NCBI GenBank assembly: GCA_922989275.2
Contig: OV277856.1
Coordinates: forward strand, 54,321,358-54,385,357
DNA length: 64,000 bases
Direction of reading: 5' to 3'
Origin: Gari tellinella
Taxonomy: Eukaryota; Mollusca; Bivalvia; Cardiida; Psammobiidae
Part shown: positions 11,576-22,626 of the stretch, piece by piece
Position numbering within the stretch: position 1 is the first letter of the stretch
Layout of the letters: the number at the start of each line of letters is the position of its first letter
Notes under the pieces: generated by a model
Told to the model about the DNA's origin: nothing
Seen by the model: the letters and a program-made list of their open reading frames with translations, nothing else
The model's database searches: none
Position numbers and translations under genes: made by a program

Positions 11576-12130
11576 TGATATTTCATGAAGGTAAGTGCAT
11601 ATGAAGAAACTGAGTTGTGTTGCAAGCAATCAAATGTTGCTGACAGCAATTACATGCACAGTGGAGAAGACGTTATTGTTTCCATATACACACACCTCTC
11701 TAGTACGACCACAAAAACGACAGCTAATTGATTGTAATAAAGACGAGTGACAGCTTAAAATAAGGTGACATTTAAACAGAAAGCTCCTTCAGCTTCAAGC
11801 AACACCTGTTCTAAATTTCTAATAATTAACACAATCAAGTAGTTGTAAAAGAGGCGTTTGATTATTTTATTTAAATATGGACCTAATCCATACTGTATTC
11901 ACCCGCCATCCATGGCCTGTCTCAATTATCATGTACTTCTCCATCTAATCCTGTCTTGTGACATCTCTTTGGAGTCGTCTTGAAAATACGATTCCAAAGA
12001 GATATCAAAAGACAGGGATAGATAGGCAAAACAGAAATTAAGTGTATTTTCAAGTTTTGACTTACGACCGATTTGTCGTAAGCGGTTTTATGAAACGGAC
12101 CCCAGATGTGGACACTGACGTCATAGTTAT
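11576..12130. other. Intergenic, with a decayed B copy and an M-type palindrome
   Basis: 11690-11820 has decayed B text (ACACACCTCTCTAGTACGAC). 11925-12106 is an M-type palindrome (TCCTGTCTTGTGACATCTCT, then TAAGCGGTTTTATGAAACGG), also seen at 27531-27740. Confidence 0.55.
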
Positions 12131-12316
12131 ACTGATAACTTAACCCATTCACTGCCATCAATTCTAAACACGTGTCCTCTGCTTTGTTTATGAAATTGAA
12201 TATGTATAGTTTAACTACCTAAATATATGTCAAACAGTTTGGAACCTGGCCAGATGCCGTCAAACTGTTTGCAAATAAATATTGTTCCCGGGGTAAGGCA
12301 GTGAAATGGTTTAATT
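12131..12316. mobile_element. N-type MITE
   Basis: TTAACCCATTCACTGCC at the left, GGTAAGGCAGTGAAATGG plus TTTAA at the right. Short core CAAACAGTTTGGAACCTG with its inverted counterpart. Confidence 0.7.
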
Positions 12317-12619
12317 CAACTTATAACATAACCTACGGTGCGAGCGTTGAATAACACTCATTGTGTACTTCTCATATATAATTAGTGGTTAAACTATGCA
12401 AATGAGGAGCTCATAATAAAATGTGTATTCCTGCGCACTCTCAAAATGTGTAAAAAATAAATGACGTCAACCGACATTTCTGTCGGCAATCGAGTGGCTA
12501 TAGATGGAAAGGGGCAGGCAATGTTTGCTGCCTTGATTTATTCTGAATAAATCGGAATTAACATTGGATCTACTTTTTGCATGTTTACTCATTTGAGCCA
12601 AGCTAGCAATCTAAAATAA

Positions 12620-12984
12620 GTACAGCGCCCCCTCCCTACAACGGCCCTCCCAACAATGACTCCCTCCTTTCAACGACCCTTGCCGATGTTCCCTAAAATT
12701 GTCTTACGTTTTTACTGCTGCAATAACGTCTGCTTAAAATTGCCGTCTGCTGTTTTTCTCAATGTTACATATAGGTGGACACTTTGATAGAATAAGTATA
12801 AAGGCAAGTGACAAACAGCTTGAATCCAGATCAGTCGCCGCGTCACGCGGCGTCTGATCTGGCTTTAAGTTGTTTGCAAATGTAAGCTAAGTCTTGATTT
12901 TCCCTCCCTATAACGACTCCCTCCGAACAACACACACAATCTGTGTCTTCCATTGAGTGTCGTAGTAGAGAGGGAACACTGTAG
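12620..12984. mobile_element. C-type MITE
   Basis: TACAGCGCCCCCTCCCTACA at the left, GTAGAGAGGGAACACTGTA at the right. Core palindrome GAATCCAGATCAGTCGCCGC / GCGGCGTCTGATCTGGCTTT. A second copy is at 53021-53400. Confidence 0.78.
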
Positions 12985-14108
12985 TTATGGTGGTAAAAGC
13001 AACATTGCCAACTTATGTTATGTTATGTTAAAAATTTATTGGATTTATAAAACTCGTCCTTTAGAAATCGATAAAAACTCGGCAAGCCTAGTTTCTATCG
13101 TTTTCTAAAAGACTCGTTTTATAAATCAAATTAAATTTAATTATGAACACTCATGTAAATTGTAAGATCCTATATTTATGGATATGCCACGTTTTAGCTT
13201 CGAAATACGGGTATTTCCGATTAAAGAGATTGGATATCGAAATTCATATGTGAGCATCTTCGAATTCGATAGCGGTTCGATGGTACATGTATTATCCTCA
13301 GTTTTAACTTTTAACACTCATCGGCGAGAGGCTTAAGATTTATCAAGTTAAGAGCTGCACGTGTCTGATTAGGATCAACACTGTTTTACATCTGTAGTAA
13401 ACGAATAATCAGAAAAATACATGAAAACTGAATTTGAAATTCTGTTTCAGACGACTAAATTCAAAGCAGACGACACTTTAGAGCGATAAAATGGTTAAAT
13501 TGCCAGAGCGAGTACTTGGTTCCACATCGTCAACTGTGAACACAGTCATGCCTGTATTAACTATATTACTTCCATGACGTCATCGGCTTTAAACAATTGT
13601 CGTCTGCTTTCATTTATCAAATTAAACGTTTAAAGTAGTATGAAATATTGAAATGAGTGCCAAGAGGTTTATGCTGCGTCTGATCAGGATCCAAACTGTT
13701 TGTAAATATTCGTTGTACCCAGTGAAGGGGATAAGCCGCCAACTTACATAGAACACATTAATTTTGTAGTCTTAATTACAGGTGGTGGGCTTTTTGCAGA
13801 GAAAAAGTAATATACATATAAATCAAATTTTTTTCTATAGAAGCCTTATTCTATAGAAGCTTTCTGTTTGATTTTAAGCCTGCCTTATGCAGTCGTCCGT
13901 TTTAAATACCACATTTGCTGCTTCAGTTAGCGGGTCACTTAATACAAGTCCCAATGTATGTACATGTATGTATTAGTGTGAAACCACACCCTAGATGAAA
14001 TGTGTTCACATTCAAAATAAACCACACCTTTTATCAGGCATTTTAATCATAACGTAAGGGAGATGCTACAGTATTTGTTACGAGTACATTTGTATACCAA
14101 ACTACTAA
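12985..14108. other. Intergenic sequence with small hairpins
   Basis: Inverted repeat at about 13038-13128 (GGATTTATAAAACTCGTCC / GACTCGTTTTATAAATC, plus an ATCGATA-like inner arm). 13630-13735 is N-like (GCGTCTGATCAGGATCCAAA). 13795-13915 is a decayed B right half. No gene seen. Confidence 0.5.
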
Positions 14109-14303
14109 TACAGTCGAACTTCGATATTTCGAACTCGGTTATGCCGACATACCCGTAGTTCAAAGTAAAACGTGGCTTAGCCACGTTTTAACTTTGAACT
14201 ACGGGTATGTTCGACTTAACCGAACATGAAATTGGGTAATTCATGTGTCGAAATGTAGGTTAGTTCGAGTTAAGCGAGTTCGATATATCGAAGTTTGACT
14301 GTA
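14109..14303. mobile_element. Short TA-flanked MITE, GTCGAACTTCG type
   Basis: TACAGTCGAACTTCGATATT at the left, CGATATATCGAAGTTTGACT plus GTA at the right. Central palindrome AAAACGTGGCTTAGCCACGTTTT. A decayed relative is at 32120-32268. Confidence 0.8.
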
Positions 14304-14310
14304 TATTTAA

Positions 14311-14526
14311 ACGCAGTGGAAAATCCATCTATATTACGACCACTAAGAGGGAGGCTAAATCATGTACGAGGGAAAGGTGATAGCTTAAAGTAAGGTGAAC
14401 ATAAAAAAGAAAGCTCCTAAAGGATAGCGTTTTATTTAACATTCACCTTGCTTTAAGCAGCCACCTGTCTTAAATACCTTATGATAAGCACAATTTAGTG
14501 GTTATAAAAGAGAGTTTTTACTTGTA
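14311..14526. repeat. B-type MITE, decayed
   Basis: Recognisable ATTACGACCACTAAG and GGTGATAGCTTAAAGTAAGG with mirrored text to 14526. Both ends are eroded. Confidence 0.6.
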
Positions 14527-14598
14527 TGCATGAAGGACAGATTTTGGAAGCGGCATGTGATTTATTTTTAATCTAAGTGTATCTGTTTAGGCTAGGGG

Positions 14599-14846
14599 TA
14601 GTGGAGAATCTGTTATTCTTTCCCGTTTAAACGCAAACGTACGCAAACGCAAAGCACTAAAACGTAGAAAAGAACAACTTTTGGACAATTCTGATAATTC
14701 CTGTTTATCTTGGTGGCAAACAGTTTGGAGCCTGATCAGACGCCAGGTTACCTGGCGTCTGATCTGGCTCCAAACTGTTTGCACTGCAAATAATAGTTTT
14801 AGCGTAAACGCGTTTATTGGGAAAGAATAACAGATTCTCCACTGTA
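14599..14846. mobile_element. A-type MITE, reverse orientation
   Basis: TA-flanked; near identical to other young A copies but inverted (starts TAGTGGAGAATCTG). Confidence 0.86.
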
Positions 14847-14894
14847 ATCGTGGTAATTCTGATATTGCAGTTCAGCAGTTGGTAACGCACATGC

Positions 14895-15107
14895 CCAGTA
14901 AACCCTCTCTAGTTCTGATCACTAAAATTTAGACATATTGTATGACAGACAGGTGACTGCTTAAGGCAATGTGGAAGTAAAACAGAATGTTCCTAAGGCT
15001 AAAAAAGAGTTTTTTAACTTTCATCTTGCTTTAAGCAGCCACCTATCTTAATTACCTTATAATTAGCACAATTCAGCTAGTGGTCTTTATACTGAGGTTT
15101 TACTGTA
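14895..15107. mobile_element. B-type MITE
   Basis: CAGTAAACCCTCTCT at the left, TGAGGTTTTACTGTA at the right. Core GGTGACTGCTTAAGGCAATG with its mirror. Confidence 0.75.
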
Positions 15108-15181
15108 TATAGTTGCCATTAAATAGTGACAAATATGTTACTTGGGGAATCATTTCTATCAGTCTAGCAATCCATTAGATC

Positions 15182-15436
15182 CAGGGCTGCCATTTCTCCG
15201 GAATTTTCCTAAATCTTCGGATTTTTTTCTAGTACATAATAGCTTAAAGCAGGCTGAAAGTAAAGCAGAATGCGCCTTAAGACGCATTCTGCTTTACTTC
15301 CATCCTGCTTTGAGCAGCCATGTGCCAGCAAAACTAGAAACAGGTGATGGGGATAAAGGTACCATTCGTAAATCACACTTGAAAAATGCAAATTTGGAAA
15401 TCTTAGGATTTGTCATGTCAACTTATGGCAGCCCTG
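15182..15436. mobile_element. L-type MITE carrying a D-type core
   Basis: CAGGGCTGCCATTTCTCC at the left, ACTTATGGCAGCCCTG at the right. 15238-15317 is a D-type palindrome (AGCAGGCTGAAAGTAAAGC and mirror), suggesting capture or nested insertion. Confidence 0.75.
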
Positions 15437-15649
15437 TAGATCTGTATAGCCTGGCTGGTATTGATACAATCCTGTGGACCTTGAAAAGACATAATCTAGG
15501 AAAGAATAGCACCTTAAACCAAACCCGCCAATACAACCATTGAATAAACTGTTTATGCTTTACTTTAACTGATTCATTCCTGAAACTTTCAAGCGGAGTA
15601 ATAATTTAAAGTCATGCACAAAGGCATATTTTGGGGGTAATGGGTTAGG

Positions 15650-15787
15650 AAATATCGATATGAGTGTCTAACAGTTTGATATCTGATCAGACTCTGCATT
15701 ATGCAGTGTCTGATCAGGATCCAAACTGTCTGTAAATGTTAGTTTTGTCAAACTTGGCTGTGAAGGGGTCAGGCAGTAACCCCTTAA
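15650..15787. repeat. N-type core palindrome
   Basis: GTCTAACAGTTTGATATCTG, CATTATGCAGTGTCTG and GATCAGGATCCAAACTG, with a GTGAAGGGG-like right end. Confidence 0.55.
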
Positions 15788-15832
15788 AGAAAACATGTCC
15801 TTCTTTACATATTTGAATGTGTTTTTTACATA

Positions 15833-16046
15833 TACAGAACAACCTCTTTCTAAGTCTTAACTATTATGTGTTTTTGACAGGTGACTGCTTAAAGCAAGGT
15901 GAAAAAGACAGACAGAAAATGGGATTCCAATCCGGCTCCTGCATTTGCATGCAAGGCATTTATAAACAAAAAAGCTCCTTTAGATTGTTTTTTCAACAAT
16001 CCATTGGCCTTCTATTTAGTGGTCACTAAAGAGAGGTTTTACAGTA
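15833..16046. repeat. B-type MITE, rearranged centre
   Basis: TACAGAACAACCTCTTTCT at the left, AGAGAGGTTTTACAGTA at the right. The left arm is kept; the right arm is replaced by unrelated sequence. Confidence 0.65.
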
Positions 16047-16370
16047 GATAACATCTGACATAGAGGCCAAATTAACCAAGGGTTTGGGACCTGGGGGAGA
16101 ACAAAAAGTATTTCATACAAATCATAATTTACATTTTTATTGTAAGCATTGCATTGAGGAGCTACAGGAAATAAAGAAAATAAAAGAAATTTTAAATTCA
16201 ACATAAATAATATACTTAAATGGCTTGACTTAAAATATATGCCATATAAAAGGCTTTGTCACAAAGTCATGTTATAATAACTAAAACAATAGGCTGTATG
16301 GAGATGATAAAATTCATAAGACAGTTAACCCTCTTTAAAACGACCACTGAAATATAGGCTTTATTGATAG

Positions 16371-16580
16371 TACAGTAAAACCTCTCTATTACGACCACTA
16401 AATTTTTTTAATTATTAGGCTGTTTACGATTGGTGACCGCTTAAAGCAAGGTGACAGTGAAACAGAAAGCTCCTTAAGGAGCTTTCTGTTTCACTGTCAC
16501 CTTGCTTTAAGCTGCCACTTCTCTATTATACAATCAAGTAGCCTTCATTTTAGTGGTCGTAATAGCGAAGTTTTACTGTA
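16371..16580. mobile_element. B-type MITE, near intact
   Basis: TACAGTAAAACCTCTCTATT at the left, GCGAAGTTTTACTGTA at the right. Near-perfect palindrome of about 80 bp at 16428-16515. Confidence 0.88.
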
Positions 16581-16736
16581 TTTAAGACAGGTGGCAGCTT
16601 AAAGCAAGATGAAAGTGAAACAGAAAGCTCCTACAGGAGCTTTCTGCTTCACTGTCATCTTGCTTGAAGCAGCTACCAGCTTAAACTCAGAATTTTTTAT
16701 CTCATGTAGTGGTCGTATAAGAGAGGTTTTACTGTA
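16581..16736. mobile_element. B-type MITE lacking its left end, abutting the previous copy
   Basis: Begins in the GACAGGTGGCAGCTTAAAGC arm directly after the previous copy's end and runs to AGAGAGGTTTTACTGTA. The pair may act as one composite of three ends. Confidence 0.78.
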
Positions 16737-17436
16737 TATTGTAGTGGTTTAATTAGAAGCAAGAAGAAACAGATAAACCAAGGTATTGAAACTATTGATA
16801 ACTGAACCTTAACTATCACATTGTACAGTGGTGAAGACTGAAGACGCTGTTCTTTCCTGTTTAAATGCAAAACAATACGATAAAGTACAGATTTTTTTGT
16901 GTAATTTCAAATGATTTATTATAGCCTAAGTTACTAATAGTTTGGAGCCAGTTTAGACTCCAGGTTACCTGGCGTCTGATCTGATTCCAAACTGTTTGCA
17001 ATGAAACGAAAAGTTTCAGCACAAATGCATTTATTGGGAAACAATAAACGCTTATGCCCCCGGTGGCATCCTTGACAATATGTTCTTTTCTAAGTCCAAA
17101 TTAGGTCAAAGTCAGGGTCGAACTGAGCTTGGGTATTATTGGTGAGTTGGTAATGGTCCAAGGCAATAACTGTATGAGTATTGAAGCATTGTAGTAAACA
17201 GTGTTGATGCTAGATGAAACGGTAAAATCTAGTTAACCAAGAAATAGCCTATTTAAAATATTCAAAGTTCAAATTAGGTCAAGGTCAAAGTCAAAATCAA
17301 AGTTTGGTGATATTGGTGGATAGGAAATGGTCGAAAGCAACAACTGTATAAGTATCAAAGCATTTGGGTAAGCGGTGTCGATGCTAGACGAAACGGTAAA
17401 ATCTACTTAACCTTGTTACGGACGGACATACTTACA

Positions 17437-18765
17437 TTAGGATACTTATGTGGCTATTTTCTTTTGTATTCTTTTGGGTGGCTAGCCACACAAGAGACAA
17501 TTTCTTTTTGCTCTAACTTGGAAAACAAGAGGGCCTGAAGGCCCTGATATCGCTCACCTTTTATAATGAAGCCTGATAGCTTTACCTTTGAATTTCACCT
17601 ATTTTATTCTAAATCCATTCAAATTTGTAGTATAGCATGTACACAACATTGCAATATGACCCATTCTAGTATGTATAGTAGAGTACATCAAAGGCAGATA
17701 ACTAGAGCCTAAATAATACTGAAATGAAGCCTTTTCTAGCATTTAAAAGTAAATCAAGGGCAGATAACTCTTGCCATAAATTATCAGATTTCAACAATAA
17801 TTGCACTCCCTCGAGAACTTATAGCTATATACATTGTGTGCAATTATAATTAAAATCCATTGAAATTTGTGGCCTCTAGAGTGCAAACACTGTTAAATAT
17901 GGCATTTTCAGCAATTCAAAGGTAGATCTAGATAACTCTTGATCTATAAATCCGATTCCAACCATAACCTAACTCATCCGATTTCTTATGGTTATATACA
18001 ATCTGAGCAAGTTTAAGAAAGATTGGATTAAAATTGTGGCCTCTAGAGTGTAAACACCCTTAAATATGGCATTTTCAGCAATTTAAAGGTAAATAACTCT
18101 TGACCTACAGGTCCGATTGCGACCATAATCAAAGTCATTTGAACTCTTATAGTCATTTACCATCTGATGTTGTTTGAGAAAGATTAGATTAAAATTGTGG
18201 CCTCTAGAGTGAAAACAGCCTTAAATATGGCATTTTCAGCAATTTAAAAGGTAGATAACTCTTGACGTATTAATCCAATTCCAACCATAAATAAACTTAT
18301 CCGAACTCTTGCGGTTATATACAATCTGAGCAAGATTGGAAAAGATTGAATTAAAATTGTGGCCTCTAGTGTGTAAACACTGTTAAATATTGCATTTTCA
18401 GCAATTCAAAGGTGGATAACTCTTGACCTATATGTCCAATATCAACCATAATCGAACTCATCCGAACTCTTATGGTAATATACAATGTGAGAAAGTTACA
18501 GAAAGATTGGATAAAAATTGTGGCCTCTAGAGTGTAAACACCAAAATTGTTGACGACGAACGACGGACATTCAAGGATTGCAAAAGCTCACCCTGAGCTA
18601 GCTCAGGTGAGCTAAAAAATGATCTGGAGGCTAACCCTACCCCTATGTCCCACAACTGGCCAGGTTAATGTCACAAGAAATGGCCAGGTTAATGTCACAA
18701 GAGACGGCCAGGTTAATGTTTTTTCTATTACGTCGCTAAGAATTTTAGCCACATATGTATCCTAA
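17437..18765. mobile_element. H-type element (third layer of the nest)
   Basis: TTAGGATACTTATGTGGCTA at the left, TTTTAGCCACATATGTATCC at the right. It carries GTGGCTAGCCACAC and three tandem copies of a repeat built on GGCCAGGTTAATGTCACAAG. Interrupted by G. An uninterrupted copy is at 33500-33747. Confidence 0.78.
17523..18618. mobile_element. G-type element with internal tandem repeats (innermost layer)
   Basis: Starts AACAAGAGGGCC with a small GGCC hairpin, then CGCTCACC. It ends with AGCTCACCCTGAGC / GCTCAGGTGAGCTAAAAAA. About five imperfect units of about 150 bp sit inside, each with TGTGGCCTCTAGAGTGTAAA and TTTCAGCAATTCAAAGGTAG. No ORF. Confidence 0.75.
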
Positions 18766-18855
18766 TGTTTGTACGGACGGACGGACAGGACGATTACTAT
18801 ATGCTCCCGCATCTGTCGATGGCGGGGGCATAAAAATAACGTCTTCTTAACTGTA

Positions 18856-19278
18856 ATTAAGCCTCCCAGCAAGTTTCATTAAATTCTAACAGTGGTTGAA
18901 GAGAAACAGCACAGACACTAAATAGCAATCGCTTTCTATCCTTCATCAGGATGAGACTATCAGGGCGAGATAATTGTGGGGGTCTCATCCAGATGAAAGG
19001 GGAAAAAGAGATTTTTCACCACTATATTTAGCTACCAGTGATAGAGGAATGAAGAAAGATTTAAGTTGTTCTCTGTATACCTGTAGTCAATTTATTCAAA
19101 ATGAGCATTAATTGTCTTTTAAAACATAACAATTGATTTTCAATTGTTAATGACAATCAAAATAACACTACCCAACCACTCCAGTTTATTTGTATTAGGT
19201 TGAAAAGAGTGTATGGTAAATTAGTTGATCATTTTATACTAGCTTAGCTTAGCAGTGCTAAATAAATCATGGTAAAGC
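18856..19278. other. Unassigned sequence
   Basis: A weak inverted repeat (TCATCAGGATGAGACTATCA / GGTCTCATCCAGATGA) lies at about 18945-19000. Nothing else seen. Confidence 0.45.
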
Positions 19279-19472
19279 AGAGCTCCAGATATTTTAAAGG
19301 GGAATATCTCGAAAATTAAAATCTTTATTTCTGCATTAAACCCTATTGTGTCACGACTCATTAGAATCGTCTCTTTGAGACAATTCTAATCAGTAGTAAC
19401 ACCATAGGTTTTGGTGCTGAAAGTGAAAAATGTTGTATTTGTTTAGTTTACTCCCTCTTATCTAGAGCCCTG
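19279..19472. mobile_element. F-type MITE
   Basis: AGCTCCAGATATTTT at the left, CTCTTATCTAGAGCCC at the right. Palindromic centre ATTAGAATCGTCTCTTTGAG / ACAATTCTAAT. Confidence 0.75.
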
Positions 19473-19524
19473 GTAAAAAAAACTAGATGTGTCACTGCCA
19501 GACACTAGCGAAAGCAAAATGAAG

Positions 19525-19732
19525 TACAGTAGAACCTCTCTATTATGACCACTAAATTGTGTTAATTATTAGGTGTTTATGACATGTGACTGCTTAAAGC
19601 AAGGTGACAGTTAAACAGAAAGCTCCTTTAGGAGCTTTCTGTTTTACTGTCACCATGTTTTAGGCTGTCACTTATCTTTAAACAATCAATTAGTCCTTGT
19701 TTTAGTGATCGTAATAAAGAATTTTTACTGTA
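19525..19732. mobile_element. B-type MITE
   Basis: TACAGTAGAACCTCTCTATT at the left, AAGAATTTTTACTGTA at the right. Central palindrome around AAGCTCCTTTAGGAGCTTTC. Confidence 0.83.
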
Positions 19733-19747
19733 TTGCAATTGAGAAAT

Positions 19748-20022
19748 ACAATAAGGCATCTCTATTAGGACCACTGAAAAGAAAGTTTATCTATTGTATA
19801 AAAGAAAGATGGAAGCGTAAAGCAAGGTGAAAGTAAACCCCTAAAGGAGCCAATTAAATGACTGTATAAAAGACAGGTGGCTACTTAAAGCAAGATAAAA
19901 GTAAAACAGAAAGCTCCTAAAATAGCTTTCTATTTTTTCCTTTACCTAGCTTTTTGCAGCCACCTGCCTTAAAAAATATAATTAAAACAATTTAGTGGTC
20001 GTAATAGAGAGGTTATACTGTA
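19748..20022. repeat. B-type MITE with duplicated left arm
   Basis: Left-arm text (AAAGCAAGGTGAAAG...) occurs at 19818 and again at 19877 (AAAGCAAGATAAAAG) before a single right arm ending AGAGAGGTTATACTGTA. Internal duplication. Confidence 0.65.
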
Positions 20023-20026
20023 GTGT

Positions 20027-21252
20027 AACAAGAGCCGCATGCGGCCCTAAATCGCTCACCTGGTATCCATGATTACGGTCATGTAAATCGACCAGTTATG
20101 ATTAAGTTTTCACTTATTCACCTCCACCCACTGGTGGCCATGTTGTTTGAGCTAGGAAGATTATTTGAAGAAAACTGGCAAAGGGTAACCCATGAATCAT
20201 TATTTGTGTAAAATAATTCTTAAATCAGACCAATAGTTTCAGAGAATAGTTTTTGAAAGTTTTTCTATACAGAAATATAAGGAAAACTTGTCCCACCCAC
20301 AGGTGGCCATGTTTTTTAGATATCTGGTAGAGGGTCATCAATTAACCATTTGTGTAAAATTATTTTGAATTTGAATCAGTAGTTTCAGAGAAGAAGATTT
20401 TTAAAGTTTTTACTATACAGTAACATGCCCCACCCACTGGCGGCCATGTTTTTAAGATAACAAAATGATTTTAAGAAATCTGGTAGAGGATCATCAATTG
20501 ACCATTTCTGCAAAATTATTTTTAATTTGGACCAGTAGTTTCAGAGAAGAAGATTTTGAAAGTTTTTACTATACAGTAACATAAGGAAAACTTGCCCCAC
20601 CCACTGGCGGCCATGTTTTTTTTAGATAACAAAATGATTTTAAGAAATCTGGTAGAAGATCATCAATTGACCATTTGTATTAAATTATTTTTAATTTGAA
20701 CCAGTAGTTTCAGAGAAGAAGATTTTAAAGTTTTTACTATACAGTAACATAAGGAAAACTTGCCCCACCCACTGGCGGCCATGTTTTTTTAGATATCAAA
20801 ATTGAAAATAATTTTAAGAAATCTGGTAGAGGGTCACCCATGGATCTTTTGCATAAAATTACTTTCAAATCGGACCATATAAGGAAAATCTGCCCCACCA
20901 ACTGGCGGCCATGTTTTTCAAGATAGGAAAATTATTTTAAGAAATCTGATAGAGGGTCACCAATGGCACATTTGGGTAAAATTATTTTCAATTCGGACCA
21001 GTAGTTTTTGACAAGAAGATTTTTAAAGTTTTTTCAATTGGTTGCCATGGCAACCACAATTTCAATTGGATTACCTATATTTGAAGAAATCTGAGAGAGA
21101 ACCCTACAAGGAACAATCATATGAAGTTTTGATGAAATTGGCCCAGTGGTTTCCAAGAAGAAGATCTTTAAACAAAAAGTTTGACGACGGACGACGGACA
21201 CAGGGCGATCACAATAGCTCACCTTGGCACTTCGTGCCAGGTGAGCTAAAAA
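20027..21252. mobile_element. G-type element, CCACCCACTGGCGGCCATG internal repeat
   Basis: Starts AACAAGAGCCGCATGCGGCC, then ATCGCTCACCTGG. It ends with hairpin GCTCACCTTGGCACTTCGTG / CCAGGTGAGCTAAAAA. About six tandem units of about 150 bp contain CCCACTGGCGGCCATGTTTT and AGTTTCAGAGAAGAAGATTT. It begins five bases after a B-type MITE end. Confidence 0.8.
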
Positions 21253-21425
21253 CAAAAACTTAAAATTGCAGCTAAATGAAGTCTAAATAAAGAAAAGACT
21301 ATATATCTAGAATCTTGTTCATTCATTGCCTCAAGACAAATAAGCTAAAACATAATTTATAGTTAAAACTTAAAAGTAATATGTTGAGAACCCTGTAACA
21401 AATTAATACATGTATATTGACATAA

Positions 21426-21667
21426 TTAACCCTTTACTCCATAGCTTGTTTTTAGATGACTACTTAAAGCATGTTGAAAGTAAAGCAGAATGCGCATTAA
21501 GGCACATTCTGCTTTACTTTCAGCTTGCTTTAAGCTTCCACTTGCTTAAATAAAGTAAATATCCCTTATATGATATATATTCATGGCTGTATAAATTGGA
21601 ACTATTTTCTTCAGTGTATGTATAAATGTAATGTGCTAAAAAGTGCTCCTTTGGGGTAATGGGTTAA
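21426..21667. mobile_element. D-type MITE
   Basis: TTAACCCTTTACTCCATAGC at the left, GGGGTAATGGGTTAA at the right. Central palindrome around AAAGCAGAATGCGCATTAAG. Confidence 0.84.
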
Positions 21668-21705
21668 CTAACATTAATTTTTGGTTGACAGACCTCTGTC
21701 AGCAC

Positions 21706-21957
21706 TACAGTGGAGAATCTGTTATTCTTTCCCGTTTAAACGCAAACGTACGCAAACGCAAAGCACTAAAGCGTAGAAAAGAACAACTTTTGGACAATTC
21801 TGATATTTCATGTTTATCTTGGTGGCAAACAGTTTGGAGCCTGATCAGACGCCGGGTTACCCGGCGTCTGATCTGGCTCCAAACTGTTTGCACTGCAAAT
21901 AATAGTTTTAGCGTAAACGTGTTTATTGGGAAAGAATAACAGATTCTCCAGCACTAT
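21706..21957. mobile_element. A-type MITE, reverse orientation, anomalous right end
   Basis: The left end TACAGTGGAGAATCTG is normal. The right end stops at AGATTCTCCA and is followed by GCACTA instead of CTGTA. AGCACTA lies on both sides of the copy. Confidence 0.8.
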
Positions 21958-21977
21958 CACAGTAGGATAAACATGTA

Positions 21978-22217
21978 TACAGAAGGGAAGACGTTATTCT
22001 TTCCAAACAGAGATATTTAGGCTAAAGAACCTTGTGTCCATTCACAACAGTTTGGAGTCAGGTCAGATGCAGGGTAGCCTGGCATCTGATAAGGCTCCAA
22101 ACTGTTTGTCACTCACATTAAAATTAATCATCAGAAGTTTGAAAGAACTGTCATTTTTTGCATTTAATTGTATTGAATTTCATTCAAATGTGAAAGAATA
22201 ATATCTTCTTCACTGTA
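21978..22217. mobile_element. A-type MITE, old copy
   Basis: TACAGAAGGGAAGACG at the left, ATATCTTCTTCACTGTA at the right. Core ACAGTTTGGAGTCAGGTCAG with a diverged mirror. Confidence 0.75.
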
Positions 22218-22252
22218 TTGGAATGTTACAGCAATACATGTATATACATGTA

Positions 22253-22625
22253 TACAGTGAAACCCCTCTAAACCGGACATGTCTGGGGACAGCAAAAATG
22301 TTCGGTTTAGAGGGGTTTCCGGTTAAGAGGGGTTTTGACTTGTTTCTAGTATGAAAGATAGCTGACCACTTAAAGCAGGTTGAAAGTAAAGCAGAATGCG
22401 CCTTAAGGCGCATTCTGCTTTACTTCCAACCTGCTTAAAGCTATAATTTGCTAGCATGTTCAAACGTTTTTCTTCAATTTAAAAAATAAACCAAAGACGT
22501 AAAAAGGCGTATTTATGGTGTAATGGGTCAAAATAAAGAAGGGTTGGAACGTGGACCAACGTTTTTGTCCGGTTTAGAGAGAATTCCGGTATTTAGAGGT
22601 TCCGGTTTAGAGGGGTTTCACTGTA
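22253..22625. mobile_element. pogo/Tigger-like MITE with nested D-type element
   Basis: TACAGTGAAACCCCTCTAAA (then CCGGACA) at the left, TTAGAGGGGTTTCACTGTA at the right. The CAGTGAAACC...AACCGGACA style recalls pogo/Tigger ends (inference). A D-type core occupies about 22338-22530. Confidence 0.75.
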
Positions 22626-22626
22626 G

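Larger units (their letters stand above)
17051..18834. mobile_element. I-type element (second layer of the nest)
   Basis: TATGCCCCCGGTGGCATC at the left and a GGCGGGGGCATAA end at the right. Between them are repeats of AGGTCAAAGTCAGGG ... GATGCTAGATGAAACGG (two units) and GACGGACG tracts. Interrupted by H. Confidence 0.65.
16824..18855. mobile_element. A-type MITE split by a nested insertion
   Basis: Left part 16824-17050 (TACAGTGGTGAAGACTG; core AATAGTTTGGAGCCAG). The right end resumes at about 18836 with TAACGTCTTCTTAACTGTA. Everything between is I plus H plus G. It is the outermost layer of a four-level nest. Confidence 0.75.

Noticed and set aside
15142..15543. 133-codon plus-strand frame
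   Set aside because: It reads through an L-type MITE and a D-type palindrome; no family resemblance outside repeat text.
17523..18618. CRISPR-like array (regular repeats with variable spacers)
   Set aside because: The repeats are tandem minisatellite-like units of about 150 bp in a eukaryotic transposon, not 25-40-bp repeats with unique spacers, and no cas genes are present.
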